A DNA stretch of 64,000 bases from positions 95,368 to 159,367 of the forward strand of contig JADCAS010000020.1 in assembly GCA_020401865.1 (NCBI GenBank), in the 5' to 3' direction. A model generated the notes under the pieces. That model searched no databases. It was given only the letters and a program-made list of their open reading frames with translations, and had not been told where the DNA came from. How positions within the stretch are numbered: position 1 is the stretch's first letter; every line of letters begins with the position of its first letter. Positions 16,126-24,774 of the stretch are shown here, in pieces. The DNA comes from Phenylobacterium sp. (GTDB taxonomy: Bacteria; Pseudomonadota; Alphaproteobacteria; Caulobacterales; Caulobacteraceae). Both the position numbers and the translations under genes were made by a program.

Positions 16126-16293
16126 TTAATCTCCAAGAGAGGAAAAGCGATTGGGATCACCTAGATATTTCTTAAACCTCCCATAGAAGAACTCTTGATA
16201 GACATTCTCCGACGGACATACTTTCTTTCTCCGTGAGATTGCAATACCAAGCGTGCGTAGTATCTCTGGGCTCTCAGTGAGTTTCCGACCCAT
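16126..16293 (-). pseudogene. Remnant of an integrase-core transposase (C-terminal piece)
   Basis: In a markedly AT-rich patch the reverse strand encodes 55 residues including CPSENVYQEFFYGRFKKYLG and DPNRFSSLGD before a TAA. This resembles the segment after the catalytic Glu in rve-type transposases, where an N-x-Y-QESFxxxFK motif precedes a DPxRFxSLGEL helix. The N-terminal part is replaced by the insertion sequence that starts at 16293. It is an older, lower-GC element cut by the newer IS. The rest of 15882-16292 has no recognisable gene. Confidence 0.5.
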
Positions 16294-17663
16294 GTCGCTA
16301 GCGAGTCAATCTGTCCGGTTCTTGTAGCTCGTGAAGTGTCCGCTTCTCTGTTTGTAGCCGGGGTCATGCGCGCATGACCCCGGCGTCGGTCGTGCGGGTT
16401 CAGGCGGCGAGCGCTGTGCCTTGCGTGATGAGGGAGCCATCCGGCGCATAGTCTCCAAGCCGGTGCGGTCCCCAGAAGACGCTGAGGCTCCCGTTCGGGG
16501 ACTCGCGGACCCGCACCTGGGTTCGCACGAAGCTGGGTCTCAGGCGGCTTTCGGGCAGCTGGAGGCTGAGAGCCTTCCAGCGCAGGGTGTTGTCGTTGCC
16601 CACCCTCCGCTCTTCCTGAACGCACAGGATGTCGCCAGCCGCCCCGTTGGAATCGGCGACGAAGGCCGATCCATCCTGCTCGGCCTGCACGGCGAAGCGG
16701 CGGTTGTAGTCGTCGATGTAGACGTTCCGGAGGAAGTCGTTGGCGCCTTCGACGCTGCTGATCCCGGCAAGCCGGAGTTCCTTGGGCAGGCGGTCCTGGA
16801 GCGTTCCAAACGCCCGCTCCGAACGGCCCCTCGCCTGCGGGGAGTAGGCGGCGATGTGCTCGATGCCGAGCTGACGCAGGGCGCGGCCGACCTGGGTCAG
16901 CTGGCTGCGGGAAACCTTCCCGCCGGCCTGGGGCGTATGGAAATAGTGGCTGCCCCGGTCGGTGTAGAGCGAACAGAACAGGCCTTTGCGTTCGATCGTC
17001 TCCAGAAGCCCCCTGAAAGTCGACGCCGTCCCTTCCTCCTCGACAATGAAGGCCGAGTAGATCTCGCCTGTGGCGTCGTCGAGGGTGACGATCAGGTCAT
17101 AGGCTCGCCTGTCGCCGGGAACCCAGGCGTAACGGGAGCCATCCTGGTGCAGCATCATGCCGATCATCGGCCGCCGGGGACGCTTCTTGCGGTGCGCCGA
17201 GCGGGACTTCGCCCGGCTGACCAGGCCCGAACGCTGCAGCCAGACCTTCGTCACCGTGTAGCCGAGCTTGTAGCTGTGACGCTTCACCAGCTGCTCGTGG
17301 AAGTGCTTCACCGTGAAGTCGCTGTAGGTGTCCCGGTAAAGCCCCAGCATCCGCTCGATCTCCGCCTGAGCGGCGCGCTTGCCTGACGGCAGAAGGCGTC
17401 GATCCTTCAGGCCTGCAGGCCCCTCATCCTTCAGCCGGTCGCGCCATCGCCGGAACGTCCGGTCGCTGACCCCAAGCCTCTGAGCCGCCAACTCCTGGCC
17501 AAGCTCGCCCCGCTCGTGTCGATCCAAAAGCTCCTCAAAACGCATCTGTCGTATGCCCTCGTCGATACGCGCCCGGTTCATCAATCGGCCCTCCACAGAG
17601 CCATTCGACAAACCGGACACTTCACGAGCTACAAAGCCCGGTCAGATCACGAGCTAGCCACAA
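16293..17663 (-). mobile_element. ISNCY-like (IS1202-group-like) insertion sequence
   Basis: About 1.37 kb. Long imperfect inverted ends start TGTCGCTAGC at 16293 and, inverted, TGTGGCTAGC at 17662. Inside these a 21-bp block, TTGTAGCTCGTGAAGTGTCC plus G, is perfectly inverted between the two ends (16322-16342 and 17613-17633). One transposase gene fills the interior. No short target duplication is seen directly around 16293/17663, whereas a 17-bp match to 14785-14801 abuts the right end, implying transposition from a more distant left end. Confidence 0.7.
16400..17581 (-). CDS. ISNCY-family DDE transposase
   Basis: 393 aa from the ATG at 17581 (GGAGGG 7 bp upstream); a GTG at 17620 would lie inside the terminal repeat. 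The N-terminus has a helix-turn-helix, LAAQRLGVSDRTFRRWRDRL. The integrase core shows candidate catalytic residues: Asp in MMLHQDGSRYAW, Asp in LYTDRGSHY, Glu in QARGRSERAFGT. The C-terminal extension is typical of ISNCY/IS1202-type enzymes. The gene appears intact, so the element may be active. Confidence 0.88.
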   Translation of the reverse strand: MNRARIDEGIRQMRFEELLDRHERGELGQELAAQRLGVSDRTFRRWRDRLKDEGPAGLKDRRLLPSGKRAAQAEIERMLGLYRDTYSDFTVKHFHEQLVKRHSYKLGYTVTKVWLQRSGLVSRAKSRSAHRKKRPRRPMIGMMLHQDGSRYAWVPGDRRAYDLIVTLDDATGEIYSAFIVEEEGTASTFRGLLETIERKGLFCSLYTDRGSHYFHTPQAGGKVSRSQLTQVGRALRQLGIEHIAAYSPQARGRSERAFGTLQDRLPKELRLAGISSVEGANDFLRNVYIDDYNRRFAVQAEQDGSAFVADSNGAAGDILCVQEERRVGNDNTLRWKALSLQLPESRLRPSFVRTQVRVRESPNGSLSVFWGPHRLGDYAPDGSLITQGTALAA

Positions 17664-17680
17664 GACTGAGGCGCCGGGTT
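17664..17680. repeat. 17-bp direct repeat, right copy
   Basis: An exact copy of 14785-14801, starting one base after the CACAA right end of the insertion sequence. Without the intervening block, prs would be followed by GGCGCCGGGTTTGCCCGG and then the lipoprotein gene upstream region, which reads as a natural intergenic sequence. Confidence 0.8.
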
Positions 17681-17759
17681 TGCCCGGTCCTTCGAAGCAG
17701 GCGATAATCCCCCATATATCCGCAATACCCGCCGCGGGAGCCCCGGGGAGCGCCATCAC

Positions 17760-18782
17760 ATGTTCCGACTGATTTCTACCCGATCCCGACTGACCGCCAT
17801 CGCCTTCACCGGGCTGATCCTGGCGGCCTGTGGACCCGAGAAGCCGGCCCTGAGCGTCGCCCCGAGCAAGCCGCCCGAGGTCACGGTGGGCGCCCGGATC
17901 GTGGACCAGGCGGGGGCCTACAGAAACTTCATCGACCGTACCTCGGCCATCTCTCCGGCCTTTGTGGACGGCGCCATGGTCGCGAAGTCCGTAGAAGCCG
18001 GCAGCGCCATTGAGTCCGGACAGATCATGCAGGGGATCATTGGCTATGGCGCCATCGTCGCCCTTGAGGATCCCGCCTTCGTCGCCGGAGTCCGGGCCCA
18101 GGCGATCGGTGAGGTCCAGCGCCAGCAGCTGGCCGAGAGCCTGGCGGCGAACCCCTACAACGTCCTCGCCATCAGCGGGTCCAGCTCGGCGGCCAGCCGG
18201 GTCGCCCTTGTCCTGGCCGAGGACGGCCAGCGCCTCTACGACGCCGGCAAGGCCGTGAAGCAGGCCGCCTATGATGTCCAGAAGCAGGCCTGGTCCAAGA
18301 AGGAGGTCGCCAACCGGACCGGTCGCCTGGCGAACGCCAAGTCCCTCTCCGCCGTACAGTTCGACAGCGATCTCGGCGAGGCGGAGTTGAGGGCGCATGC
18401 GGCGGGCAGACGCCCCCCCGGCGGCCCTGTGTCGCCACCCTACACCCAGACCGTGGTCCGGTCGGTGGCCGTGGCGGCCATGGCCGTGCTCGGCCAGGCC
18501 GGAGCGCTTCGAAATGATGCCGTCAGCGCCGTGATGCAGGACCCGAACACCGGCAGCTGCGCGCGCATGACCAAGCTCAACCTCAACCAGTGCCTGGCCG
18601 TGTCCAAGCCCTACTACGAGGATATCTTCTGCCTTGGGCAGCACATCATGATGGACAGCGGCCGATGCGTGATCCGGGCGGCGGGCCTGCCGGAGCCCTA
18701 CGAGGCCCGTTTCGTCCCGACCGTGCGTCCGCTGAAGCCTGCGCCGGCGCCCACCCGCCGGACCGCACCGAAGAAGAAATAG
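17760..18782 (+). CDS. Conserved hypothetical lipoprotein
   Basis: 340 aa with a type II signal peptide: AIAFTGLILAAC places the lipobox Cys near residue 23, so it is probably anchored in the outer or inner membrane after Lgt processing. The middle (about 80-160) is rich in Ala, Gln and Ser and probably helical. Late cysteines at CARMTKLNLNQCLAV and IFCLGQHIMMDSGRC could form disulfides. The tail is basic and Pro-rich. I recognise no named domain; it looks like a Caulobacterales-specific cell-envelope protein. Confidence 0.7.
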   Translation: MFRLISTRSRLTAIAFTGLILAACGPEKPALSVAPSKPPEVTVGARIVDQAGAYRNFIDRTSAISPAFVDGAMVAKSVEAGSAIESGQIMQGIIGYGAIVALEDPAFVAGVRAQAIGEVQRQQLAESLAANPYNVLAISGSSSAASRVALVLAEDGQRLYDAGKAVKQAAYDVQKQAWSKKEVANRTGRLANAKSLSAVQFDSDLGEAELRAHAAGRRPPGGPVSPPYTQTVVRSVAVAAMAVLGQAGALRNDAVSAVMQDPNTGSCARMTKLNLNQCLAVSKPYYEDIFCLGQHIMMDSGRCVIRAAGLPEPYEARFVPTVRPLKPAPAPTRRTAPKKK

Positions 18783-18808
18783 GTCTGACGCACGACGGCG
18801 CTGAGGCG

Positions 18809-18837
18809 TTGCAAGGGTCCGGCGTTTTGTGTATCTA
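18809..18837 (+). promoter_or_regulatory. Candidate promoter of rplY
   Basis: TTGCAA (18809-18814) and TATCTA (18832-18837) are separated by 17 bp, the optimal spacing. They would start a leader of about 70 nt containing the two hairpins described below. This is a motif match only. Confidence 0.45.
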
Positions 18838-18849
18838 GCCGCACCCTTC

Positions 18850-18900
18850 GACCCCTTTCGGGTCGTCCGTCGCCGCGCGGCGTCCGCGCGGCGGTTTCGT
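18850..18900 (+). promoter_or_regulatory. Two hairpins in the rplY leader
   Basis: GACCC-CTTTC-GGGTC (18850-18864) is followed by a 9-bp perfect GC stem, CGCCGCGCG / CGCGCGGCG (18871-18893), and the T-rich GTTTCGTTT. It lies 22 bp before the rplY ATG. It could be a weak terminator of the lipoprotein gene or an attenuating leader of the ribosomal protein gene; the sequence alone does not decide. Confidence 0.4.
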
Positions 18901-18914
18901 TTCGAGGCAGGGCC

Positions 18915-19514
18915 ATGGCCGATATCATTCTGAACGTCGAAGTCCGCGATCGCACGGGAACGGGTGGCGCCCGCGCTACCCGTCGCGAGGGCAAGGTCCC
19001 CGGCGTGCTGTACGGCGGAGCCAAGGACCCCGTGGCCATCGCCGTGAAATCCAATGAGTTCCGCAAGGCGCTCTACACCGGCAAGCTGCTCGGCCACCTG
19101 GTCACGCTCAAGTATGGCGAGGAGACCCAGCCGGTCATCGCCAAGGCCGTCGACATGCACCCGGTCACGGACGAGCCCTGGCACTTCGACCTCTACCGCG
19201 TCGATGAGCACCAGCAGATCCGGATCGCCGTGCCCGTTCACTTCCGCAATGCTGACGCCTCTCCCGGCCTGAAGCGCGGCGGCACGCTCAACGTTGTCCT
19301 GCATGAGGTCGAACTGAGCTGCCCGGCCGACCATATCCCCGAAGAGATCATCCACGACCTGACGGGCCTGGACATCGGCGAGACCATCCGTATCAGCTCG
19401 CTGAAGCTACCCGCCGGCGTCACAGCGGCGGCCTCGGGCAACCTTGTGGTCGCCACAGTGGCCGGGTCGGCTGCGGCCGCCTCCGCCGCCAACGCAGAAG
19501 GCGCCGAGGCCTAG
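18915..19514 (+). CDS. rplY: 50S ribosomal protein L25 (CTC/TL5 type)
   Basis: 199 aa. It binds 5S rRNA in the large subunit. The N-terminal L25 domain (1-95) has RDRTGTGGARATRREGKVPGVLYGG. The C-terminal TL5/CTC domain (about 100-185) is the longer form found in most bacteria outside the gammaproteobacteria, and an Ala-rich tail follows. It is 16 bp upstream of pth, the usual gene order. GAGG lies 8 bp upstream of the ATG. Confidence 0.95.
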   Translation: MADIILNVEVRDRTGTGGARATRREGKVPGVLYGGAKDPVAIAVKSNEFRKALYTGKLLGHLVTLKYGEETQPVIAKAVDMHPVTDEPWHFDLYRVDEHQQIRIAVPVHFRNADASPGLKRGGTLNVVLHEVELSCPADHIPEEIIHDLTGLDIGETIRISSLKLPAGVTAAASGNLVVATVAGSAAAASAANAEGAEA

Positions 19515-19530
19515 GGCCTGACGCCGACCC

Positions 19531-20148
19531 ATGCTGATTCTGGCCGGCCAGGGCAATCCGGGGCCGGCCTATGCCGGCAACCGTCACAATATCGGCTTCC
19601 GGGCGGTGGACGCCATTGCGGCGCGTTGGGGCTTCGGGCCTGAGCGCAGCCGCTTCCAGGGCCTGGCCCGCGAGGGGACGATCGACACTCCCGGGGGTCA
19701 GGTGAAGGTCCTGACCCTCAAGCCCCAGACCTTCTACAACGAGAGCGGGCGCTCGGTCGCTGCAGCGCTGAAGTTCTACAAGCTGACGCCCGCTGACCTG
19801 GTGCTCTTCTACGACGAGATCGACCTGGCAGCCGGCCGATTCCGGATGAAGACCGGGGGTGGCGCCGCCGGGAACAACGGCGTCCGCTCCGTCTCCGCAT
19901 CCATCGGGCCGGACTTTCGTCGGGCGCGTCTCGGCATCGGGCATCCGGGGCACAAGGACAAGGTTCACGGATACGTCCTGTCGGACTTCCACAAGACCGA
20001 GACCAGCTGGGTCTCCGACATGCTGAAGGCTGTGGCCGACGCGGCCCCCCTGCTCGCCGCCGGCGAAGACGAGCGCTACCAGGCCGAGGTCATGCGCCTG
20101 GCGCCAGCCGAGAAACTGGACCCCAGGCGATCTGGTGATCCGGCGTGA
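19531..20148 (+). CDS. pth: Peptidyl-tRNA hydrolase
   Basis: Frees tRNA from prematurely released peptidyl-tRNA. 205 aa. The catalytic His is in GNRHNIGFRAVD, with AGQGNPGPAYA before it and the conserved LKPQTFYNESG, YDEIDLAAG and GGGAAGNNGVRS segments after it. It lies in the same direction between rplY and ychF. Confidence 0.96.
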   Translation: MLILAGQGNPGPAYAGNRHNIGFRAVDAIAARWGFGPERSRFQGLAREGTIDTPGGQVKVLTLKPQTFYNESGRSVAAALKFYKLTPADLVLFYDEIDLAAGRFRMKTGGGAAGNNGVRSVSASIGPDFRRARLGIGHPGHKDKVHGYVLSDFHKTETSWVSDMLKAVADAAPLLAAGEDERYQAEVMRLAPAEKLDPRRSGDPA

Positions 20149-20206
20149 CCATTTCACGGGCGCGTGCTAGTCGCCGCGCCTCTGGTTCCGAGGAGTGTCC
20201 CGAGTC

Positions 20207-21304
20207 ATGGCCCTGAAAGTCGCCATCGTCGGTCTGCCCAATGTCGGCAAGTCGACCCTGTTCAACGCCCTGACCCAGACGGCGGCGGCGCAGGCGGCCA
20301 ACTATCCCTTCTGCACCATCGAGCCCAATGTCGGCGATGTGGCGGTGCCGGAACCCCGCCTGGACGCCCTCGCGGAAATCGCCGGATCCCGGGAGATCAT
20401 TCCCGCCCGCATCAACTTCGTCGACGTCGCGGGTCTGGTCCGGGGCGCGGCTCAGGGCGAGGGCCTGGGAAACCAGTTCCTGGCCAACATCCGGGATTGC
20501 GACGCCGTCGCCTTTGTTTCGCGCTGCTTTGTCAACGACGACATCACACACGTCGAGGGCCGGATCGACCCGATCTCCGACCTCGACATCATCGAGACCG
20601 AACTGATGCTCGCCGACCTGGAGAGCCTGGAGAAGCGGGTCGTGAACCTCGAGAAGCGGGCCAAGACCGGGGACAAGGAGAGCGCCGCCACCCTGGGTCT
20701 GATGAATCTCGCCCTGGCCCAGCTGCGTGAGGGTCGGCCAGCGCGGGCCGCTGCGGTTCCCATCGGCGATGAGAAGGGCTGGCGGATGCTGCAGCTGCTG
20801 ACCGCCAAGCCGGCGCTTTATGTCTGCAATGTCGACGAAGGATCGGCAGCGGACGGCAACGCTTTCTCGGGCCAGGTGGCGGAGCGCGCCGCCCGGGACA
20901 ACGCTAAGTCGGTCGTGATCTCGGCACAGATCGAGAGTGAGATCGCCCTCCTGGACCGCGAAGAGCGGACGGAGTTCCTCGAGACCCTCGGCCTCCACGA
21001 GCCCGGCCTCAACCGGCTCATCCGCGAAGCCTACAGCCTCCTGGGTCTGCAGACCTACTTCACCGCGGGGCCCAAGGAGGCCCGGGCCTGGACCATCCCC
21101 GTCGGCGCCACGGCGCCCCAGGCCGCCGGCGTCATCCATACCGACTTCGAAAAGGGCTTCATCCGGGCGGAGACCATCGCGTTCGAAGACTATGTGAAAT
21201 TCAAGGGGGAGGCCGGCGCCCGTGAGGCCGGCCGGCTGCGTTCCGAGGGGAAGGAGTACCTCGTCAAGGACGGCGACGTGATGAACTTCCGCTTCAACGT
21301 CTGA
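20207..21304 (+). CDS. ychF: Redox-regulated ATPase YchF (OLA1 family)
   Basis: 365 aa from MALKVAIVGLPNVGKST, with GGAGTG upstream; four in-frame codons before it are not conserved. P-loop GLPNVGKST, switch motif DVAGLVRGA, a coiled-coil insertion near 130-200, and a C-terminal TGS domain ending DGDVMNFRFNV. Members hydrolyse ATP rather than GTP and associate with ribosomes. It follows pth as in many bacteria. Confidence 0.95.
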   Translation: MALKVAIVGLPNVGKSTLFNALTQTAAAQAANYPFCTIEPNVGDVAVPEPRLDALAEIAGSREIIPARINFVDVAGLVRGAAQGEGLGNQFLANIRDCDAVAFVSRCFVNDDITHVEGRIDPISDLDIIETELMLADLESLEKRVVNLEKRAKTGDKESAATLGLMNLALAQLREGRPARAAAVPIGDEKGWRMLQLLTAKPALYVCNVDEGSAADGNAFSGQVAERAARDNAKSVVISAQIESEIALLDREERTEFLETLGLHEPGLNRLIREAYSLLGLQTYFTAGPKEARAWTIPVGATAPQAAGVIHTDFEKGFIRAETIAFEDYVKFKGEAGAREAGRLRSEGKEYLVKDGDVMNFRFNV

Positions 21305-21311
21305 AAACATG

Positions 21312-21342
21312 AAAAAGGCCGGCCGCCTCAAGGCGACCGGCC
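21312..21342 (-). terminator. Intrinsic terminator of petABC
   Basis: On the reverse strand an 11-bp stem with one mismatch (21342-21332 pairing with 21327-21317, TTGA loop) is followed directly by TTTTT. It lies about 25 bp beyond the petC stop. On the forward strand the same hairpin follows ychF but lacks a T-run. Confidence 0.75.
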
Positions 21343-21367
21343 CTCTCCGTCTGCGATCAAAGGGCCG

Positions 21368-22219
21368 CTAGTGGGCCACGTTCCGCCAGATCCGGCGGTA
21401 GCTCACGTAGAGCAGGCCGGACAGGATCAACAGGTAGATCATGGCGCCGACGCCAAAGGCCTTGCGCTCCTCCAGCTTGGGCTCAGAGACCCAGGTCAGG
21501 AAGGCGGCGACATCCTTGGCCTGTTGGTCGACGGTGGACTTGGTTCCATCGTCGAAGGTGACCTTGTCGGGCGCCAACTGGGGGGCCATGGCGATGAAAC
21601 CGCCCTTGGGCGCATGACCCTGGCCTTTCCAGAAGGCGGTCACGTCACCCGCCATATAGGGATTGTAGTATTGCCCAGCCGACACCTCCAAGCCCGCAGG
21701 CGGAGTTACATAGCCCGACAGCAGCGAGTAGATGTAATCCGGTCCGCCCTTTCGCGCCTTGGAGAGGGTGGAGAAGTCAGGCGGCAGCGCGCCGCCGTTG
21801 CCGGCCCGGGCCGCAGCTTCATTGGGATAGGGGTTGGGGAAGCGGTCCGCCGGTGTGGCCGGACGCTTGATCACATCCCCCGTGTCCGAATCGATGTCCG
21901 AGACCTCGTAGTCCCTGGCGATAGTCTTCACATAGGGGTTGTCGTTCGGATTGGGGTACTTCGGATCGTAGAAGGGTCCGCCCTTCTGGCCGAGGTTCCG
22001 GAACGACATCAGGTTCATCGAGTGGCAGGCCGCGCAGACCTCCCGATAGACCTTGAAGCCCCTCTGGAGCTGGGCGCGATCGAACTTGCCGAACGGGCCG
22101 CCAAAACTCCAGGCGACGGTGCGGAGTTCTTTCTGGGAGCCGGCGGCCAAGGCCGGCCCGCCCATCAGGGCGAGGCCGAGCGCCGCAACGGCGAGACCTT
22201 TGCGAAGCATCAGGCTCAA
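21368..22219 (-). CDS. petC: Cytochrome c1 of the bc1 complex
   Basis: 283 aa. Signal peptide to about residue 25 ([16 protein letters not shown]). The haem motif CAACHS is near 59-64, and the [29 protein letters not shown] region is typical of the family. A C-terminal anchor helix lies at about 255-275. It carries electrons from the Rieske protein to soluble or membrane cytochrome c. It overlaps petB by 4 bp. b and c1 are separate genes here, not the fused fbcH form. Confidence 0.96.
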   Translation of the reverse strand: MSLMLRKGLAVAALGLALMGGPALAAGSQKELRTVAWSFGGPFGKFDRAQLQRGFKVYREVCAACHSMNLMSFRNLGQKGGPFYDPKYPNPNDNPYVKTIARDYEVSDIDSDTGDVIKRPATPADRFPNPYPNEAAARAGNGGALPPDFSTLSKARKGGPDYIYSLLSGYVTPPAGLEVSAGQYYNPYMAGDVTAFWKGQGHAPKGGFIAMAPQLAPDKVTFDDGTKSTVDQQAKDVAAFLTWVSEPKLEERKAFGVGAMIYLLILSGLLYVSYRRIWRNVAH

Positions 22220-23535
22220 CCCCTCTTCTCTGGCGACGCTGTAGCGCCCGCGGGCAGTGCAGCGGAAGGCGAAAGGACCGGCTCGCTGATCGAGGCCGGC
22301 TGCTCAAGTGGAGTTTCGGAAAGCCCCATGAGCGGCAGGACGAGCAGGAAATAGGCGAAGTAGTAAGCGGTGGCGAACCGGGACAGCCAGACCATCGAAT
22401 TGAGGTCGGCGTCGAGCAGGACGAAGGTCGTCAGACCCGGGATCACCTTGTCATCCGGGAGACGCCCGCCGCAGAAGCCCAGCACGAAGCAGGCGACCAC
22501 GAAGATGAAGAAATACATCCGGGTGGTCGGGCGATAGCGCAGGGACCGGACGCGAGAGGTGTCCAGCCAGGGCAGAATGAACAGCACTGCGATGGCGCCG
22601 AACATCATGAGCACGCCCATCAGCTTGTCCGGGACCGCCCGAAGGATGGCGTAGAAGGGCAGGAAGTACCATTCGGGTACGATGTGCAGGGGCGTCACCA
22701 GAGGGTTGGCGGGGATGTAGTTGTCCGGGTGGCCCAGGGCGTTGGGATTGAAGAACACGAAGGCGGCGAACATCAGCATGAACACCGCAATCGCGAAGCC
22801 ATCCTTCACCGTGTAGTACGGGTGGAAGGGAACCGTGTCCGCCTTGGACTGCACCTGCACGCCGGTCGGGTTGTTGTTGCCGGTCACATGCAGGGCCCAC
22901 ACGTGCAGGATCACGACCCCTGCGATCATGAAGGGCATCAGGTAGTGCAGTGAGAAAAAGCGGTTCAGGGTCGCGTTGTCGACCGCGAAGCCGCCCCACA
23001 GCCAAGTGGTGATGGATTCCCCGATGATCGGCAGGGCGCCGAACAGATTGGTGATCACCACCGCGCCATGGAAGCTCATCTGCCCCCACGGCAGAACATA
23101 GCCCATGAAGGCTGTGGCCATCATGAGCAGGTAGATCACGCAACCCAGGATCCAGAGCAGCTCCCGCGGCGCCTTGTAGGAGCCGTAGTAGAGCCCCCGG
23201 AACATGTGGGCGTAAACCGCGATGAAGAACATCGAGGCCCCGTTGGAGTGCATGTAACGGATCAGCCACCCGTAGTTCACGTCGCGCATGATGCGTTCGA
23301 TGGAGGCGAAGGCGTAGTCCACGTGGGGCACGTAGTGCATGGCCAGCACGATCCCGGTGGCCAGCTGGATCCCGAGGCACAGGGCCAGGATGCCGCCGAA
23401 GGTGTACCAGTAGTTCAGGTTCTTCGGCGTGGGAAAGTCGATGAGGCTGTCATAGGCCAGCCTGGCCACCGGCAGTCGGGCGTCAAGCCAGCGCTCGAAG
23501 CCCGTCTTGGGAACATAGCTCGAATGTCCGCTCAT
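22216..23535 (-). CDS. petB: Cytochrome b of the bc1 complex
   Basis: 439 aa, about eight membrane helices, carrying both b haems and the Qo and Qi quinone sites. The Qo-site PEWY motif is present ([16 protein letters not shown]), as are [24 protein letters not shown] and the haem-ligand helices. The start is 5 bp after the petA stop. It is about 20-25 residues longer than typical at the C-terminus, with a Pro/Ser-rich tail. Confidence 0.96.
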   Translation of the reverse strand: MSGHSSYVPKTGFERWLDARLPVARLAYDSLIDFPTPKNLNYWYTFGGILALCLGIQLATGIVLAMHYVPHVDYAFASIERIMRDVNYGWLIRYMHSNGASMFFIAVYAHMFRGLYYGSYKAPRELLWILGCVIYLLMMATAFMGYVLPWGQMSFHGAVVITNLFGALPIIGESITTWLWGGFAVDNATLNRFFSLHYLMPFMIAGVVILHVWALHVTGNNNPTGVQVQSKADTVPFHPYYTVKDGFAIAVFMLMFAAFVFFNPNALGHPDNYIPANPLVTPLHIVPEWYFLPFYAILRAVPDKLMGVLMMFGAIAVLFILPWLDTSRVRSLRYRPTTRMYFFIFVVACFVLGFCGGRLPDDKVIPGLTTFVLLDADLNSMVWLSRFATAYYFAYFLLVLPLMGLSETPLEQPASISEPVLSPSAALPAGATASPEKRG

Positions 23536-23540
23536 GTCGG

Positions 23541-24095
23541 TCAGCCCACCTTGACCATGGTGTCGGAAAGAAAGGCGTAATCCGGAACCGCGAGGTTCTT
23601 AGGCGCAGGGCCCTTCCGGATGCGGCCTGAGGTGTCGTAGTGCGAACCGTGACAGGGGCAGAACCAGCCGCCGTAGTCGCCGCCGCCGAAGGTCGGGACG
23701 CAGCCCAGATGGGTGCAGGTGCCGATCACCACCAGCCACTCGGCCTTGCCTTTCTTATGGCGCGCCTCGTCGGTCTGTGGATCCCGCATGGGGGCGGCGT
23801 CATCCTTAATCGCCGCGGCGATCTCGGCGCCGGTGCGGTGGCGAACAAACAGAGGCTTGCCCCGCCACTTGATCGATATCGATTGACCCAGCTGGACCTT
23901 AGTCAGGTCGACCTCCAACGAGGCCAGGGCCAAAGTGTCGCCAGCCGGGTTCATCTGGTCGACCAAAGGCCAGGCGATGGTCACCGCAGCGCCCGCCGCC
24001 ACGGCGCCCGCGGCAATGTGAATGAAGTCGCGACGGCTGGGGTCGTCCCCACCCGCGCCATGTTCGGGGTTCGCGCCCGCCACGCTGTCGGCCAC
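23541..24095 (-). CDS. petA: Rieske iron-sulfur subunit of the bc1 complex
   Basis: 184 aa from the GTG at 24095 ([12 protein letters not shown]). A longer frame reaches 24245, but its extra residues are not typical. A twin-arginine-like [19 protein letters not shown] anchors the N-terminus, and the [2Fe-2S] ligands are CTHLGC and CPCHGSHYD. First gene of petA-petB-petC. It is divergent from trmL, with 199 bp between the chosen starts that should contain both promoters. Confidence 0.94.
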   Translation of the reverse strand: MADSVAGANPEHGAGGDDPSRRDFIHIAAGAVAAGAAVTIAWPLVDQMNPAGDTLALASLEVDLTKVQLGQSISIKWRGKPLFVRHRTGAEIAAAIKDDAAPMRDPQTDEARHKKGKAEWLVVIGTCTHLGCVPTFGGGDYGGWFCPCHGSHYDTSGRIRKGPAPKNLAVPDYAFLSDTMVKVG

Positions 24096-24294
24096 CTTGA
24101 AGCCACCCTTCGCTTGGGGACTGCGCCGGAAAGGCGCCGTCCGTCCTCGACCCCGCCAGATCATCTGGTAAGGGTCCCCCGGACTGGAAGCGCCACCTGC
24201 TGCGAACCGGCTCGGACGCCCCCCCGCCAACTGGCGAAGGGCCAACCGTTGATTCGCTGCAGGACGCGCGAAGCCCGTGGCCGGATCACCTAGA

Positions 24295-24774
24295 ATGCTG
24301 CTCGCGCTTTTTCAACCGGACATTCCGCAAAACCTTGGCGCCGCGATCCGCCTGGGAGCCTGTCTCGACACCCCGGTGCACGTCATCGAGCCCTGCGGCT
24401 TTCCCTTGTCGGACAAGGCGATCCGCCGGGCGGCGCTGGATTATGGGGATCCGGGCGAGGTGGTCCGCCATCCCAGCTGGGAGGCCTTCAGGGCCGCAGC
24501 GCCCGGCCGGATCGTGCTCTTCACGACGCGAGGAGCGAGCCCCCTCCACGACTTCGCCTTTCGGCCGGACGATGTCCTGCTCTTCGGGCGGGAGAGTTCA
24601 GGGGTCCCCGACTTTGTCCAGGACGCCGCCGACGCCAGGGTGATCATTCCCTTGAGCCGGGGGCGCCGATCCTTCAACCTGACCGTCTCGGCGGCGATCG
24701 GCCTGTCCGAGGCCCTTCGTCAGACCGGGCGCTTCCCCGCATTCCATCCGCAAGACTTTCCAGCCCATGATTGA
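24295..24774 (+). CDS. trmL: tRNA (cytidine(34)-2'-O)-methyltransferase
   Basis: 159 aa from the [23 protein letters not shown], which aligns with the start of known TrmL; a GTG at 24277 is possible. It belongs to the SPOUT knot class: [11 protein letters not shown] and [20 protein letters not shown] are the SAM-knot motifs. It methylates the wobble base of tRNA-Leu species in E. coli. It overlaps hemF by 8 bp. Confidence 0.9.
   Translation: MLLALFQPDIPQNLGAAIRLGACLDTPVHVIEPCGFPLSDKAIRRAALDYGDPGEVVRHPSWEAFRAAAPGRIVLFTTRGASPLHDFAFRPDDVLLFGRESSGVPDFVQDAADARVIIPLSRGRRSFNLTVSAAIGLSEALRQTGRFPAFHPQDFPAHD

Larger units (their letters stand above)
14802..17663. mobile_element. Accessory block behind prs, probably moved as one unit with the IS
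   Basis: About 2.86 kb lie between two copies of a 17-bp sequence. The right edge coincides with the right end of an ISNCY-like element, and the left edge has a matching IS-end-like sequence. Contents in order: VOC gene, 5' stub of a CoA ligase, small reverse-strand gene, AT-rich patch with an old transposase remnant, intact insertion sequence. From memory, IS1202-group elements make unusually long target duplications (15 bp or more), which would fit; that is family knowledge, not proof. Confidence 0.6.

Noticed and set aside
16161..16625. A 154-codon reverse frame over the IS left end
   Set aside because: It mixes the transposase 3' end in another frame with the AT-rich flank; the alternative frame at 16126-16293 has the better protein-like sequence.
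17622..19355. A 577-codon reverse frame across the lipoprotein and rplY genes
   Set aside because: Both forward genes have signal or ribosomal-protein motifs; the reverse frame is Gly/Arg/Asp-rich and crosses the IS boundary without a break in style.
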